From: Symbiodinium kawagutii
Taxonomy: Eukaryota > Sar > Dinophyceae > Suessiales > Symbiodiniaceae
Direction of reading: 5' to 3'
Length of the DNA stretch: 64,000 bases
Assembly (NCBI GenBank): GCA_009767595.1
Contig: VSDK01011225.1
Coordinates: 151,246 to 215,245 of the forward strand
Of this stretch, positions 1-15,000 are shown piece after piece. The notes under the pieces are model-generated. The model searched no databases, was not told where the DNA came from, and saw only the letters and a program-made list of their open reading frames with translations. Made by a program: the position numbers and the translations under genes. Numbering within the stretch: the first letter of the stretch is position 1; each line of letters opens with the position of its first letter.

Positions 1-4
1 AGTT

Positions 5-82
5 CAGAATTTGACCATACCATGCCATACTTACTACTTCTATCAGAATTTGACCATACTATACCATACTTACTACTTCTTA
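5..82. repeat. 39-bp tandem duplication, two copies
   Basis: The unit starting CAGAATTTGACCATAC at 5 is repeated from 44 with only a few differences. The period is 39 bp. The array may continue beyond the left edge of the window. Confidence 0.8.
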
Positions 83-2743
83 GGTATGATTTAGCCGTTT
101 TATTGTTTCATATCACAGGATACTCGCGGATGCGTCACCATCCACATGGCCCAGGTGATCGTATTGATCGAGCCCTGGAGCAGCGATTGTACTTGCGAAG
201 TGCCCAGCTGTTTGGTCACCAGTTGGCATCACACTCGCACAGATTCATCCACCTTTGTTTCCCTAGGGCCAGCAGGTCACTTTGCAGGGTTCCAGGACAT
301 CAAGAGATGACATCGCGATGACATTGCGATATTGTAAACCGGAAACTCGTGTGTTTTCGCCCAGGTTGCATATGCAGAGGCATCCGGAAGGCATGGGAAG
401 GGCATGGGAGGATACCATATGATGCCATCGAGGATGCCATGGATCACAAATGACTTGGCGTAGGGCCTTCCATGGGATTCCTCCAAGCAACTTGCCTGCA
501 GATCCTGGAGCTGAGTTCAAGGTGCTGGGGAGCACCGGAAATGCCATGGGCTGAGACTTCAGCGTCAAGTACTCCATGTGTGTTGGCTCATGTGATCAAC
601 ATGAAGAGAGTTAAGAAAGGATCCCAAAATATGCAAATACAATCAAATACATACATATGTCTTTTTATGTGCGTTCTTCGTTTGGGTTTCATTTTGAGTT
701 CCTGGCTCATTTCTTCTCATTTTGCCATTTTTTGCAACACATGAAGCGTTTTTGCGAAGTATGCTGCATTGAGTGAGACCGGCAGACTGGCAGGTGTACA
801 CTGTGGACTTTGGAACGTTTCCTCGCTGTGATTGTGCGACCTCCTAGCTGGCTCCGGAAGCTGCGTATGCTGCCTAGGTCATAGTCACCATGGCTGTCAT
901 TGTTATGTTTCTTGTCCGGCCATAGTTGCCCTATGTTGCCTTGGAAGAGTGTCCTGTCGATTGCGTCGTGCCTGTGCATTGAGACTGAAAAGGTATGAAA
1001 AGGTACTTAAAAGTTGAGGCTGTCCTTGTCCTTTCTGCATCCAACATGCAGATGCGAATGATCCTTTTGGTTCTTCACGTTGCTATCGGACCATGTCTCC
1101 TTCAGATCTCTTCAGCACTTTTCAGCAGAAAGTTTGCCTGTGCTGTGTAAGCCGCCGGTCCCTCGGGAAAGGTCCTGACTTTTTGAAGGGAAGAGGCTTG
1201 TGCAAGCTGCGAGCTCAGCTAGCCTCCGTGTGCACTCCCATATAGATCAATTCTCGGGGCAGTTGCATGCAGTTGCCACTTTTGGACATCGCACTTGCAT
1301 TGTAAGATGCAAAAGGACAACATGAGACAAGGCCTTCATCAGAGTAGTTTCAGAGTAGTGGATAGTCATGAAAGATGCTCACCACGATTTCATGCACAGG
1401 ACTTGGACAAACATGGGAGCATACATTGGAGTACATTATCTGCACTGCATTATGTTAGATTACGTTCCATTAGGATACATAGGGTAGGGACTGGACTCAA
1501 CCTTGTACACTTGTGCACTTTTGCATCTCTACCCTCAGGTATTGAACAAAAACACAGCAGATGACAATTAAATGAATGTGCAAATTTGTCGATTCCTGCC
1601 TTCGAAAGGACAGGTGTCTAAAGGTATCTAGTAAACTCAGCTTTTCAGCTGGCTTCACTCTCATCATACATTGGCTCTGATCAGCTATCTCGGCTTGCGC
1701 GATGAAAGCTTTCGCGCGAGTGTTTCACCGTAGAACGTGGATGCAAATGAATTCAAGTTCTCATGCTCCGTTACCGTCATATTATGCCATGGCTCCACAT
1801 TCCATATGTCCTATGAGGCTGACAAGGGGTCACGATGAGGTCAAGGATCAGCATACCAATAGACGTGGCAGAGTTAAGAAGGACTAGCCACGCCAATGAA
1901 GAAACTGAGATGGTGCATTGCTATTTCCCCGCATTAGGGCCTGAAACCACCGGAAATTCAAGTTGAGTGCCTACAGCAAGAGACCCACTCTGAGACCCAC
2001 TCTGTTGCTTCCAAACTTGGGATACCGGCTGGACGTCCTCCCAGCACCGCCGCGTGTTTCAGTGTCGCTGTCCATCCATGGTGAAGTGACTCTCAATGGG
2101 CTCTGGATCCAGCGTGCATTTGTCCATGAAGCGGCGGCAAGCAGCTTGGCGCCACTGCAGAACTGGAGGCACCAAGCGGATCAGGCATAGGATGTGTCCA
2201 GACCCGCATTGGAAAAGGAAAAACCCGTAAATATCTGTAAATGAAATTGACAGAAACCATTCAGAGCAGGACTTTGCTCGCTAAGGATGCAATAGATGCT
2301 CGAAAGAGCGCGAAGAAAGCGCTGAAGAAAAAGAAGAAAGAGGAACTCTACAAGTGGGACCCCCAGTGAATTCTCTTGAGACTTTCGGACAGGAAGGGAC
2401 TGGATGAGAGTAGGACGAGATTCACTTGGACAATTTGTAGTCCAGTTGTTTGCGTGCTGGATCTTTGCAAGATGTACGCACCTTCGGGCGGGCAATGTCT
2501 TGATCCCCACGAGCCAGCAAGTCGATAGAACATGATCGAACTACTAAAACTGCCAAGCGTATCCAAGCGTATTAAGCTAGGACAGTTTGCTGATGTTTCC
2601 TTTGTTTGCCCGGGCCCCAGGTATTTGCAAGAGAACACCGACTACCAAGACAAAGTCCGCTTTCTCTTCCAGGCGCTTGATCTGATAGTGGTGCTTTCCG
2701 GGTGTCTCTCAAAGTGCTCTTTCCCACCAGTTCATCTAAAACA

Positions 2744-2851
2744 TATGGGTGTTTCTCAAAATAGGGGTACCCCCAAATCATCCATTAATAGTCATTCAAA
2801 GTAGAAAAACCAACCTTTTTTTGGGCCTCCCTATTTTGAGAAACCGCCATA
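2744..2851. mobile_element. MITE-like element, 108 bp, terminal inverted repeats
   Basis: The left end reads TATGGGTGTTTCTCAAAATA. The right end, read on the other strand, is TATGGCGGTTTCTCAAAATA, so the two arms match over roughly 20 bp with few mismatches. There is no coding capacity. Size and structure fit a non-autonomous inverted-repeat element or a strong hairpin. No clear target duplication is visible. Confidence 0.65.
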
Positions 2852-3051
2852 CCTGAGGGAGGGAAAGTAGACCTGCCCCAAAAATTCTCAAAGCGCTGGA
2901 TTCTGAAAGGATTCCCAGCGCATGGTTTAGGCTTCAAACCGTGCTGTCGCTTCGCATAACAACGTGGGTTGCATCAAACGGCGTTTGTCCTTTGGTGGTT
3001 TCACATGGTAAGGGGACGGAATGGACAATCCATAATTTTCATCTGATGCAT

Positions 3052-3118
3052 CTAGATATATAGATAAACAGATAGATAAACAGACAGATAGACAGATAGA
3101 TAGATATATAGATATGTA
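3052..3118. repeat. Degenerate GATA/GACA microsatellite
   Basis: Irregular repeats of AGATA and AGACA end just upstream of the first recognised kinase exon. The apparent open frames across it are repeat artefacts. Confidence 0.85.
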
Positions 3119-3155
3119 CAAATGATTCGTGTACTTGTATATTGTATATTCTCAG

Positions 3156-6100
3156 GTCGTTATGGCTGTTCTATCACACTTTCCAGCTAGCAGGGCTGCC
3201 CAGACAGCGTCCCAGGTGCCTCTGTTGAAAAGACTGCCGCTGAGTGAGCAGCCTTTAGTGGCCAGGGCCGCAAAGTCAGTGAAGTTCCCTCCACGCACCA
3301 TCATCATCAAAGAAGGACGGGCAAGGCACTTCAATGATATCAAGTGGACGATCACAAAACCTACGTCAATGGGGGGGCATCTGTATGATCATTCATTGAA
3401 GTTCATTGGACCTTGTCTTGAACATCCGAAGGCTTGAATGGAACGCGGTAAGAGTAGGAAATATTAGGGGCTCCACCCAGGATGGATGAGATATCTTTTC
3501 AGTGTTTCCGGTTTGCCCTGGATGCTCAGGTAACCAATCTGCTTTGCCCACATTGTGCTAATCGTGTTAGTTAGGGGAAAAGGGAATGATGAGAGTTGCA
3601 ATACAAGGCAAGGACACAAGCAGCCTCGTAGAGAAGAATGCTCGAAAATGTTCGGTGTTGCAGTTGCCGGTGCGCGGCACGTCTTTCTGAACAACTCTCC
3701 CTTGTCTTGTCGGCAAGGCGCCGCATACAGGTGTCTCAAACTGTCCAACTTGGGTGTTTGGGTTGCATCACGTTTTCGCCCAGTGAGCTACGTCCTTCCC
3801 CAACTGTTCCCTGTCAAGGAGAGATGGGAGATGACTTCTATGTCCTCCGGCAAGGTGAAGCCAGTGTCACTGTCCACACGGCGAAAGGTGACAAGGCGGG
3901 AGGCTTTTGCGGCAGCACAACCACACAGCTAAAATCGCGGGGAGTTTATTGCACATTGAATATCGATTAACGACATTTAATAGAATATACTTGATCTATT
4001 TAATACATCAATCCTAAAATTTGCTTGATCTTAATCATCTGATCTTATCTTATCTTATCTTCATGTTTGCTCTTCTGGAGCTGGGCCGCGGCTTCGCCCC
4101 ATTCACAGAGGCACACCGCGTCCAGGTTGTAGGGCGTCTTGGTCCTGGAGACTACTTCGGAGAGAAAGCCCTGTTGGCTTCAGCCCCTTGGCGATCCCAG
4201 AGTTCGGATGGTGACTGTGGCCGAAGATGGCCAAAGCATGGTACATTTTATTGGATCAAATTCCCACCACTACACAGAAACCAAGTGCTGTTTGGATCAC
4301 AATTTCACAACAGAAGGCCTCAGAAACAAAAACGATGCATTCTACTCAGATGTTGTGGAGAAAGGTGAGGGCATTACAAAGCAACAGCATCGTTCAGACG
4401 AATTTTTCTGTGTTTCTCAATGGCCATTCGTAGCGGGTCACAACCCAAAGGGGAATTGGTGGAAGTGCGGAACTATCATTCAGCATCATTCAGAATGTTG
4501 CTTGATGTTGTTTGAACTCTTCGTTCACGTTTGGATTTGTTGCTGAATATATCGCAAAATGTCATAAAATGTCCAAGCCTGCATGCACCAGACTTCCCCA
4601 ACTTGCCCATGCAAATACGCAACATTGGTTCCAGGCCGGAAGTGATTCATGACTCAAAAGTAGGCAACAGAATTTCAACCGTTAGCTGATCCATGCTGAC
4701 TGCTGGTTTGAGCTTCGACGCATGCAAGTGCACATACATCCTGGGCCCAGGAACCACGCACAGCCACCATCACATCTGAAAGCTTTGCCGAATGCTTGAA
4801 GATTCAGCGTCAGGCTTTGGCACCGTGGTGCCATTTGGGTGTCTGATGTCAGGGTTGGCTGGTTGGATGCCACCCTGGCACAGTGCGCCGGTTATGTAAA
4901 TGAAACCTTGCCATTGGACAGCTTGGTATTTTGAACCGTTGCTCTCATAACGGTCACGGTTTGTACGCACGCTCGGATACGCTCCCTACATCTCCATACC
5001 TTGTTCTTTTTCGTTGGTTGAGCTTGTCACTGTCAGCTAGCATGATGAAGCTTGGGCTTGGACGTCAGTGCAGTCTTGGCATGGGAAAAGTACGCCCGGA
5101 AATCGAAGCTTTCAGCGTGTCAGAAACCGGTTCCAACCTTCCCCAGTCGTTGCCTGTGCTCAGCACTTCGAAGAGCTTGGGCTCAAAGAAAAGCTCACCT
5201 TCGCAGACAGGAAAGCTGAGAGTCACTTGGTGGTCGCAGGAAAGGGCAAGTCACCCATGGAAGCCTCACGGATGTGCAAAGTACTACAGGTGTCAGTGAA
5301 CCATCGAATGCCTGCAGATCCCTGCGGCAAAAGTGTCGATGCAATTTGAACCACCTAACCACGGGATGATTATCAGACGGGTTCCCTTCAAAACATGGGC
5401 GGGGATTCAGTGTCACATGATGTGTGGCTCAGCGATGCCCGGCGTATGTCACAATGTTCTCATTTCTCGCACCAAGGGAAGCCAAAAGTTAGACACTTGG
5501 AGTGCATCAGATGCTGCAGCTGAGAGCGGGTGAGACTGACGCTTCAACAGGGTGTCCTCATCAAAAGCACACAAGGAACAATGCATAGAACTCACTAGAG
5601 CAGAGGCTAGCTGAGAGTAGCCTGGCTTTGCTTGGCATACTTGGTCCAACATATCAAATCGATGCCCCCACACATGCCAGAAAGTCAAACAGATTGATAT
5701 TTATATATTTGATTATGTACGCACACAAGTCGCATAAGTATGCATTCAGATTTACATATAAGTGAATATGCTTGTCATGTATACATATGATATATATATA
5801 TCTCTACATAGTTCTTTTTGATACATCTGTATATGTTTACTCGGTTGCGCGAAAGATGTTGACCTCTTTGGGAGCTATGCTGAGTTGATGTTTGTGCTGT
5901 TTCATCCTCGCTCCCCAGGAAGAAGCAAGCCACCCACGCCGAAGACCACACAAGACAAGATGTTCATTAGGTGGGCGGAGACATAAAGGGACACACGCGT
6001 GATGCGTTGCTGTGTTTGAGAGATCCCGTGGTCGCAATTCCAACTCATTATGTCCTCCATATTCAGCAGTTTTCGAGATGAAGTTGGTCCTCAACTTGAG

Positions 6101-6458
6101 AACGAAATGCTGAAGGGCCTCCCTTGCCAGTTGCAATTCACTTCGTCACTTCTTCCACCATCTCCTGTCGTCGTTGGTTCTCAGATTCTTGTAGCATCTT
6201 GTAGCCCTTTGAGTGCCTCTCACCTGCATTGTGGCTGTGCTTCAGGGAATGCCTCCTGAACTGCGACAACTTGAACGGCGGCATGAGCGGTCTGACACAG
6301 GGGAAAATTGACGCCATCACGGCCGTCCTGTGGCGGGAGAACATTCTGTGCCCTCGGTAGCAGACAGGAGATGACAGGATTTTTTTCCTTGAGCCACTAA
6401 TCTATTGTGTATAGGGTAGAGGTCGCACTGAAATATGATAAATATGAATATAAGTATA

Positions 6459-6505
<47 letters not shown>

Positions 6506-9500
6506 GTAAATAAATAAATAAATAAATATATCTATATTTATATATATATATATTATATTATATATATATATTTACAATATTTAGATATGAACATCATTGA
6601 GCATCAAGATGTGGAAAAGACTCCGTCAGGCTCAGAGCCCCCGGCTTTTGCGCAACGAGGCCTGGGAGAAGACTCATTCGTGAAAACGACTTGGGGGCTG
6701 AGTACTTCTACATCGTTGAGTCTGGCGCGTGCCTGGTCCGCACCCCATTTCTGATCTGTGACATGGACCTTGGTGGAAGTCTCAAGCCGCCCTTTTCAAT
6801 TTTCCACTGCAGAATAACACTGCGCCAGGATAGTGGGTTCTTGCCTGTCCAGGACAGCCCGTTGCGAGCCATTGACTGAGGTTTGAGGTTATCGTAACTG
6901 AGAAGCTGCTGAGATGCACAGAGAATGTCGCAGAATGTGCGTGGGCAGTATTTACTTTTACGCTCGTTCATTTATCTATAGATATGCGCTTGCCATTTCA
7001 CATGCATGTTTGTATTCATATCCCTACAATTGTGCACATATTAGGTGACAAATGAACAAAGTGCGGCGTCCCCAGCCACTACAAAACATTGAGATCTTGA
7101 AGGGGGATCCATTTGGGGGGCGCCGGCTTCGGCAAATGCACAAAATCTTGATCCAATGATCATTGGCCAATTTCAAACAGTATATGCCGCCGTTAGTCAT
7201 GATTTGGTCAACCATAACGAATTCTACCAACCGTTTTTCCCGATTGTTTAACATCATATCAATTTGTCGTTATTCACCATCAATTATTTTGTTATCATTG
7301 ACCAGTATCATTAGCTTGCTATAGCACCCATATTGAAAGCATCATGAAACATGATTATTGTAACGTTGCCAGTTGCCATACCGTGATTCCTAAGCATTCT
7401 CACCACTAAGATTCACTGGTACCAGTACAATACCGTTGTAGTGGTCAATCATTGTAAGCCATCATCAACTATTATGATCCTTTGTTAGCGGTTATCAATC
7501 AACATTATGTAGTACTAACCACGAAAACACATTAGTCATCAAGATGATTAGTACATGATTGGCACGAGCATGATGCCCTTAATGTGGTTATACCCTCATA
7601 GTGGTCATACCCTAACTTATAGTGCTTATACCCTTCTATTGGTTGTACCCTCACGGTGGTTATACCCTTGTAGTGGTTCAACGTGGTCCACTCGTAGCAT
7701 TCCATTCGCCACCATTCGCCACCACAGCCTTGAGTCACTGCCCGCACTTGAGGCTAGCAGAGGCGAGGCCTGGAGCGATTGTACATAGCAACGTGGCGGG
7801 TGGTGGCCATGGGCTGAGCGGCGCTGATCATTGGCTAAGCACAGGGGAGTCGCTAAATGTAAGCTGCTGGTTTTGAATGCTTGACGCAGGGAGGGAGCTG
7901 GTGACCGAGTTGATATATGTTGATATTGATCGGTTGGTTGAGTTGGTTGCTTCATGGAGAGTTCAGGGCGGCTGATCATGGGATTGATCATGGCACACCA
8001 CCGTTAATGATTGGCTGTTAGTTGAGCCTGGGCCAACAGCTTGTATCTGCCATGGCAGAAAGCTGGTCAACAACTGACTAATCGTGGGCAGCAGGCTGGC
8101 TAGTCCTGGTTAAATTCTGGTCAGTTGGTTAAGTTCACAACTGGTAGTGCTTGGTATTTTGGATGATTTGTGTCGAGAAGTGCGGTTCTGGCCGAAGCTA
8201 GTGGCGGTTTGTTATAGCAGAACATGCTTGATGAAGTTTGTTAACTCGGAACAAGCTACGAACTCAGCTCGTGTGTACGTCCAAGCTGGTAGCACAGACA
8301 TACAAGCAAGCATGCACATTTGTACAAACACATAAGCGCATACATAAACACCAATCACGCAGGGAGAGATATGCATACGGAATTTCGCACATATAGGTGT
8401 ATGTTGATATTTTTTTCAATATATCTACATATATTTCAAGTGTATCCACATCTATCTATCTATCTATCTATCCACCCATCTATCTATCTATTTATCTACC
8501 TGTCTATATACTTGCCTATCCCTCTATCTCTCTATCTATCCCTGAACCAACCACTTATCAGCTATGTGGTGGGTTGCCACCAGCAAATACACAGCTTTAA
8601 GCCAACAAAAATGCAAACATACCAACATATTTTGCATATCAAAATAGTAAGCATGACCATAGACTATAGTGACTATAGCCAACATACCTTGCAGCTACCG
8701 GGATATTTGATCAGAAACAGTGACCGCACTCGTATGGCCAACGTTGCTTCAGTTTAGTCCTAAGAATCCGTGCGCAGCTTGGAGAATTACAGCTCACCTG
8801 GATAGGCAGTTTCTATCGGTTTCTTCTGGATTGGTTCTGCTATGTTTTGCTCTTGTCGGTTGATGTATCCCAATAGGTGGTAATCACACCGGCCGGTCAG
8901 AAACCCTTTGACCTTTGTTCGGATTGTCCAACCACGTGTTTGGGCCTCTCAGATGAGTAGAAAAACAACCATGGCATTCGTTGGCCCTTCAGAACATCGA
9001 CCATGACACCCTTCCAACTGTCAGCACCCTAGCGAGGATACATTCAAACATCACCATATGGAACACCTATCTGTAACGTTACTGTATCAAACCGTCCTGC
9101 TGGTTTTGGGCACATCGCCACGTCCTTTCCTGCTCAATTTTTTTTGCACAAAGAAAGCGCAACTGGGATCACCACGCCTGATCCCACCATCGTGCTGAGG
9201 TAAAAAGACGGTGGTGGACATGATGAAACGCGGGAGTACGTTTGGTGAGCTGGCAATCCTCTTCTTGATTCCACGGAAGCCAAGCTGCTTGAGACATCAT
9301 AAACTGGTTGGCCTCATTGACATTTGCAGGTCCAGTTCCGGCATCTTACATCATCTCAGTTGCTTTATTTTGCTGTGCAGTTTCCGCGTTCGAGTGTCAC
9401 CGTACCTGCACATACTTATACAGGATACCCAGTGTCCATATTTTCAGTGGATTTCAGTGGGTCTTTCAAAAATATTGTAATTTTCTGATCGTTCCAGATC

Positions 9501-11985
9501 TTGAAGCATCTTGAGGCACTGAGGGATATTGAGCATTTTTGCAAAGGTAGTGAAACTCCTGCCTCCGCAACTCAGGGGTTTCAACTAAGGAGAGCTACGA
9601 TCGTTTGCACGACCGAGGCCTCTGTGTGGGTTTTGGATAGATGCTTGGACGAAAGAGCTTAGATGTTTCCAGAAAACGTGGTTCTTAGAGCGCCGTTTTT
9701 GACAAACAGTTACACGGATTCACTGAAAGCGTGCCACGAAATCAACAAACAAAGCGTCAATCCCACATGGACACCAGCGTCAGCATCAGCACCATGGCCA
9801 TGGGAAAGTGGAAGCCCCAGCATATTGCGCAGCACAAACATAAGTGAGTCGGTAGCGGCTTCAAACTCCAGCAACTACCATACAGGTGTGGCAGCTCTAG
9901 CTGTGAAATCGCGCCTTCGCGGCAAATGCTTCACATATCTTCACATGGCATTCAAGTGGCAGGGCGTTAGCTCACGAATCCTGCAAATATCAGGCGCAGG
10001 AGCTAGCTGCCAATCAAAAAACATATATTTCTATCGATCTCTATCTCGATCTCTCTCTCTCTCTCTCTCTCCCTCTCTTCATACATCTATAGTTACATGT
10101 ATAAAGATAAGTCTAGATATACAATGAAATGCGAATGTATACACACACACATTTTTTTTTTCTCTCTCTCTCTCTCTCCCTCTCTCTTATTTCGTCTGCG
10201 GGGGGAGGACTTCTTCGGATCGCATCATGCTATCTCCATTTTTTGTGATCCCCTTTGGATCGAAACTTGCGGATGAAGAGGCTGTGGAAGGCGCTGCATG
10301 CCACTGCTGCGATTGTGATCCAAGGAACCCAGTTCAAGTCCATCGTTATGCCCGTGAGTGAGGCGAGCTGCAGTCCCGCAATGGGAGGTCCTGAGAACCA
10401 CGTCATACCACGTCCGATTTCACCGTAGCTGAGTGACCTTCAAATGTGGCTGGTTTAGTCTGGTTCATTGACATCTTTTTCACTACCGTATCGAAAAAAT
10501 ACGTACAAGACGCCGGGGATAGTATATGATAGTATCCAGCCATTGCCAATCACAGGGACGTTTCCACACACAGGAGGGAAGCGGGCCGAAATGTTGTGCC
10601 TGCCGAGCGGTGTTAAAGCTAGTTTAATGTAGTGAGGCTGAGGTCCATGAAAACCGACGAATCACAGGAATATTGGCACAGCCACACAGCTATCATTAAA
10701 CATTATTAAGCCAGTCTAAGGGATGACGCCCAATGACGCACATGTCTTGGTCACCCATTCATTAATTGAGATTCGTTTGGCGCAGGGATTTGGCACAGCT
10801 ACCAGCTGCTGACCAAGGGAGTTCCAATTGGATACAGGGTTTTGGTAGTTGATCGTTGGAAGTAAAGATCTTGAACGTGCCAACCCTTTGGTTGTCACGA
10901 GAGAATCTTCTTCTAAACTCCTCGTGTAGAGGAGAAGCAGATGGAATATGTCAAGGTTTTCAGTGCAGTTCCCATGCTGATGCCCATGCTCACAACTGAG
11001 AGTCTTGGCACTTAGAAATCTTGACGAAGATCTTGAAGCAATTGTCATTGTCACTGTGCAAATCTGGTCTCTGTGCATGGCTGGAAGTTTCATTTCCAAA
11101 GGTTTCATCGCCCCATCAATCAAGGGCTTTCATGCATTGCAAAAAAGCTACACCTTCAAAGCAATCGAACCAATTGGTATGTTTTGACCAAAGGAGGCAA
11201 AGCAAGGTGCGGCCATTCTTGCTCAACTTTCATTTGGATATAGTAGATATATTTGCTGGTGGTCATTTGCATTCATTCGATTTCGATTTCATTTAGATTT
11301 CATTTAAATTTCATTTCGATTTCATGTTGCTTTCATTTGATCCTCAGGAAAGCTCAAATGGCCAAAGTCGTGGTGGAAGTCACCTACAATGCCGAAGAGC
11401 TCATCGTCGAGCAGGGTGTTGCCTGGTGGATCTGGTGGATGTGGTGGATCTGGTGGAGGGTGTTGCATGACCACATCATGGCACAGGGGGCCCACCGGGG
11501 GAGGCCTCAGATGGCCCCAAGTCTTTCGTCACTTGTGGAGACCACATTTTGGGCCACTTGAGGCGCCTGGAAACACTTTCTTCATGCTGGTGGAGGGCAA
11601 GGTGCAGCAGTTCAGCTGTGAGAAGACCCTCACATGCTTTGACAGAGCTAGTGTACATGGGTGTGCCATTTAGATAGTATATATATGATAGTATGACATG
11701 GTAAAAAGCCTTCAAGCATTTTCACGTTTGCACACGCAACCGAACACGTACATAGACACGACACGCATTCACACAGACAATCGATGGATGCCTTGTGCGC
11801 TTGGTGCATTGATTCGTTAAGCCGCGGTTGATGTCCCGTGGGCCTTGCAAGGTGGCCATTCTGAGGGATGACATGGTGAAGGGTGAGCTGGAAGCGAATG
11901 TGGCACCTTGGGCCTGGTACCCGAATCTGAGGGCTGGCCACAAAGCCCCCAAAAACGAGGCTGAAATGATGCACCAGAAGGATCA

Positions 11986-12032
<47 letters not shown>

Positions 12033-15000
12033 TACAGATAGATATACATATATAGGATAAGAAGGCCGAAAGGATGGTGCACGAGCTTTCGGATATACTT
12101 GGCCTTGAGAACTTGTATGAGCAGCAAATGGCACCAACATGTCAACACGTGTCAGCCATCCAGACAGGACCTGGCAATACCAGAGACATGTTGGCAGTGC
12201 CCTTGCAGATCACCAAGGCAAAGCAGACGGTTCCCTACTTCGGCGAGCGCGCGCTGTTGTACCAAGAGCCCAGAGCTGCCACTGTGAAGGTCCTATCCGA
12301 GGCACATGGGACATCTGGAACTCGCAGCATCGCACGTGTGGTGCATAGATCGTCATAGATCAATGCGGCAGCCTGGCATTTTCTTTTGGACGACAGGCCC
12401 ACGGCAATCCTACGTTTCACTTACGAGAAAAAAGTCTTTTGTGGATGAGTTGTAGAGATGTTTCTGCCTTTGGAGCAATGCCTCTATACTAGTCAGCTGT
12501 CGGGATCACCCTATGAGGTGTTTAAAGATTTTTAAAGGATGTAAAGAATTGCAATTGATTAATATTTACAAACCAAGCCAACCGTCCAACCAGCCACCAA
12601 CCCCTGTTCCAGTCCGCTCGATGCCTCATGCTGGACAAGGACGGGGTTGCAGCAAGGGTACCGAACGATGAGTGACTGGAGGGTTGCGTTGGGTGATGTC
12701 GTGTCCTTTCGATTTATGTTGGTGAGATGCAGATACCGGAACACATGTACCAGATAGAATGGTAATGCTGTGCTTCTTGGGCAGCTGCAAGTGCATTATC
12801 GGGGGATGGTCATCTAAGATCATCTAAGTGGTTAAGTGGCCAACAAATCCAGCAACAAGGATCACAAGAACGATAGATCATATCCATATGGTGTTCACAT
12901 CAATGATATCTATTTCCCATACACGTGATGTCCCTGCTTTGGTGGATGACCCTCCAACCGGGGCCCTAATATCCCATGCCCACACAGGACGCCTTTGAGG
13001 AGCACCTGGGTTTGCTCCGCGAGGTTTTCGAGTGCCTTGGTGTGCCCTCAAAGGATGTCACAGCCCGGGGATGCCCAAACCAACTCATGGCAAATCACCA
13101 GAAACGACCAATTTCGGGGGTGCGACTTATGGACGCCCCGATGTCATGCCCGGTCCGTTGATGTCGTGGGAACGGATTTGGTTTCTAACAGGGTCGCCAC
13201 GAGCGCATGGGGCAGCGACAGAGAGAGAGAGAGAGAGAGATGGATGGATGGATGGATGGATGGATGGATGGATGGATGGATGGATGGATGGATGGATGGA
13301 TGGATGGATGGATGGGTGGGTGGGTGGGTGGGTGGGTGGGTGGATGGATGGATGGATGGATGGATGGATGGATGGATGGAAAGATGGATGGATGGAGAGA
13401 TGGAGAGATGGAGAGATGGAGAGATGGAGAAAGAGAGATGCAGAGGGCGCCAGACCTGAAAGACTGTTTCAGCATGAGAAAATGCAGATATTTTTTCAGG
13501 TTAGGCATCCTATGATGGGTCTCAGCCGCCGGTGAACAACGCAGACTTGCGCAGTGTTGGCGCGGTGTTCAGCTGGTGCAATGTATAGCATGTGTAGCTG
13601 AGCGGTTCGCGGCCTTTGCTCAGGAATTCTTTGAAGACGATCGATTGGAAGGTGTCCTGGACGCTTACTATTTGGTGATTCACCAATGATTTAATAGCAA
13701 CGAGCCTTGTATTTCCCAAGAGTTGGTTGCACACTCTGCTCAGATGATCTCAGATGCAGGTTTGGGCCATGAGTCTTTTCAAGTGCTGAGGCGGATAGGA
13801 ACAAGAAAGCTCATCACCCAGGCTGGGACATGAGTCGAACGCCGCTGAGTCTGCATGCTGCACATGTTGCTGGTGCTGGCGTTCGCTTTGCCGACTCTTG
13901 TGATGCTCTTGTCCTCAAGATTCCAAGAGAGTATCAGAGTATCCTTTGGGACATCTTGGGACTACTTTCCCAGGTGATCCTGATCGGGTGCCTCGGCTTC
14001 GCATTGCCAAACTGTTCTGTACTGCTTTCAGCCGATGAGGAAATGAGAACCTTAACCCTGCCCACGTGAGGACAGGATCTACAAACATGAGCTAGTGACG
14101 TGTGGCCGCATTGGATGCCAGTGGCTCAGGGAAGTCACGACTTCCGGATTTTCCAGATTGAGAGTTTTGTAGAAACTTCGGCTTCATTGCCGCGCGCTTT
14201 AAAACCGTCTCAAATCAGGGAGTTTCATGCAGTTTCGCGGGTTTTTCTGGCATTTTCTAAGATTTTCTATAGCATTTGGCCGATGTGTTGGCTCAACTGG
14301 GGCGCTTTTGCAACTTGCGTGGGGCAGCTCTTGCGGTCTCGGAGCCATGCGTGACGTCAGCTTCCGACAGATGCTGACGAGGCAGTCACCCGGTGGATCG
14401 CTTGCGAATTTCTGGGCACGCCGCATGGGACTTCCGGTGCCTTTTGCGGCCCCATCGCCAGTTCGCGCTGACGTTCATCAGCCCTAACTGGCAAGCCTGT
14501 CATCACGGACCAAGTGGAAGGCATTCAACAGGTGTCTCCCTTGCCAGCGCCTGCCATCATCATCGTGGGCTTGAACTATCGCAGCCATTGCATGGTATGC
14601 TGCGGAGACTGGCAAGAACCTGCCCCGATTTCCGGTCTTTGCCTTCAAGAACCTGGTGCCATCCTGGAAAGAGCAGCTAGGCGTCAGGCCTGGCACTGGC
14701 CTCTGAGCCGGGACAAGATTGCTCGACAGGTCCTGCGAAAGGAAGAGGAAGATGCTGCCCAGGGCGCGCAAAGCTGCCAAGGCTTTGGCAGCAGCTCCAC
14801 AGGGCACCGTTGATACTGCGAAACATCCCACTTTTAATCGAGAATCGCTAGCTGATTTCGATGCCAGGGACTTCAAGGGCGAATATGATGTCTTCATATG
14901 TCTTTTATTGGCCGATCGACTTGCAGGCGGACAACAACCTTGGGTACGCACACCGAAACCGCAATGTCATTGAGCTTGCGGTAGTTTTCTAGCTGACATT

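Larger units (their letters stand above)
1..3155. other. Leading region without a recognisable gene
   Basis: I could not assign any reading frame here to a protein family on either strand. The stretch holds a 39-bp tandem duplication at its left edge (5-82), an inverted-repeat element (2744-2851) and a degenerate GATA-type microsatellite (about 3052-3118). A 5' exon or the 5' UTR of the kinase that starts at 3156 could lie here, because dinoflagellate exons can be too short to recognise by eye. Nothing else stands out. Confidence 0.5.

Noticed and set aside
13185-13508. Frames with repeated MDGW or HPSI units
   Set aside because: Pure products of the GGAT/GGGT microsatellite.
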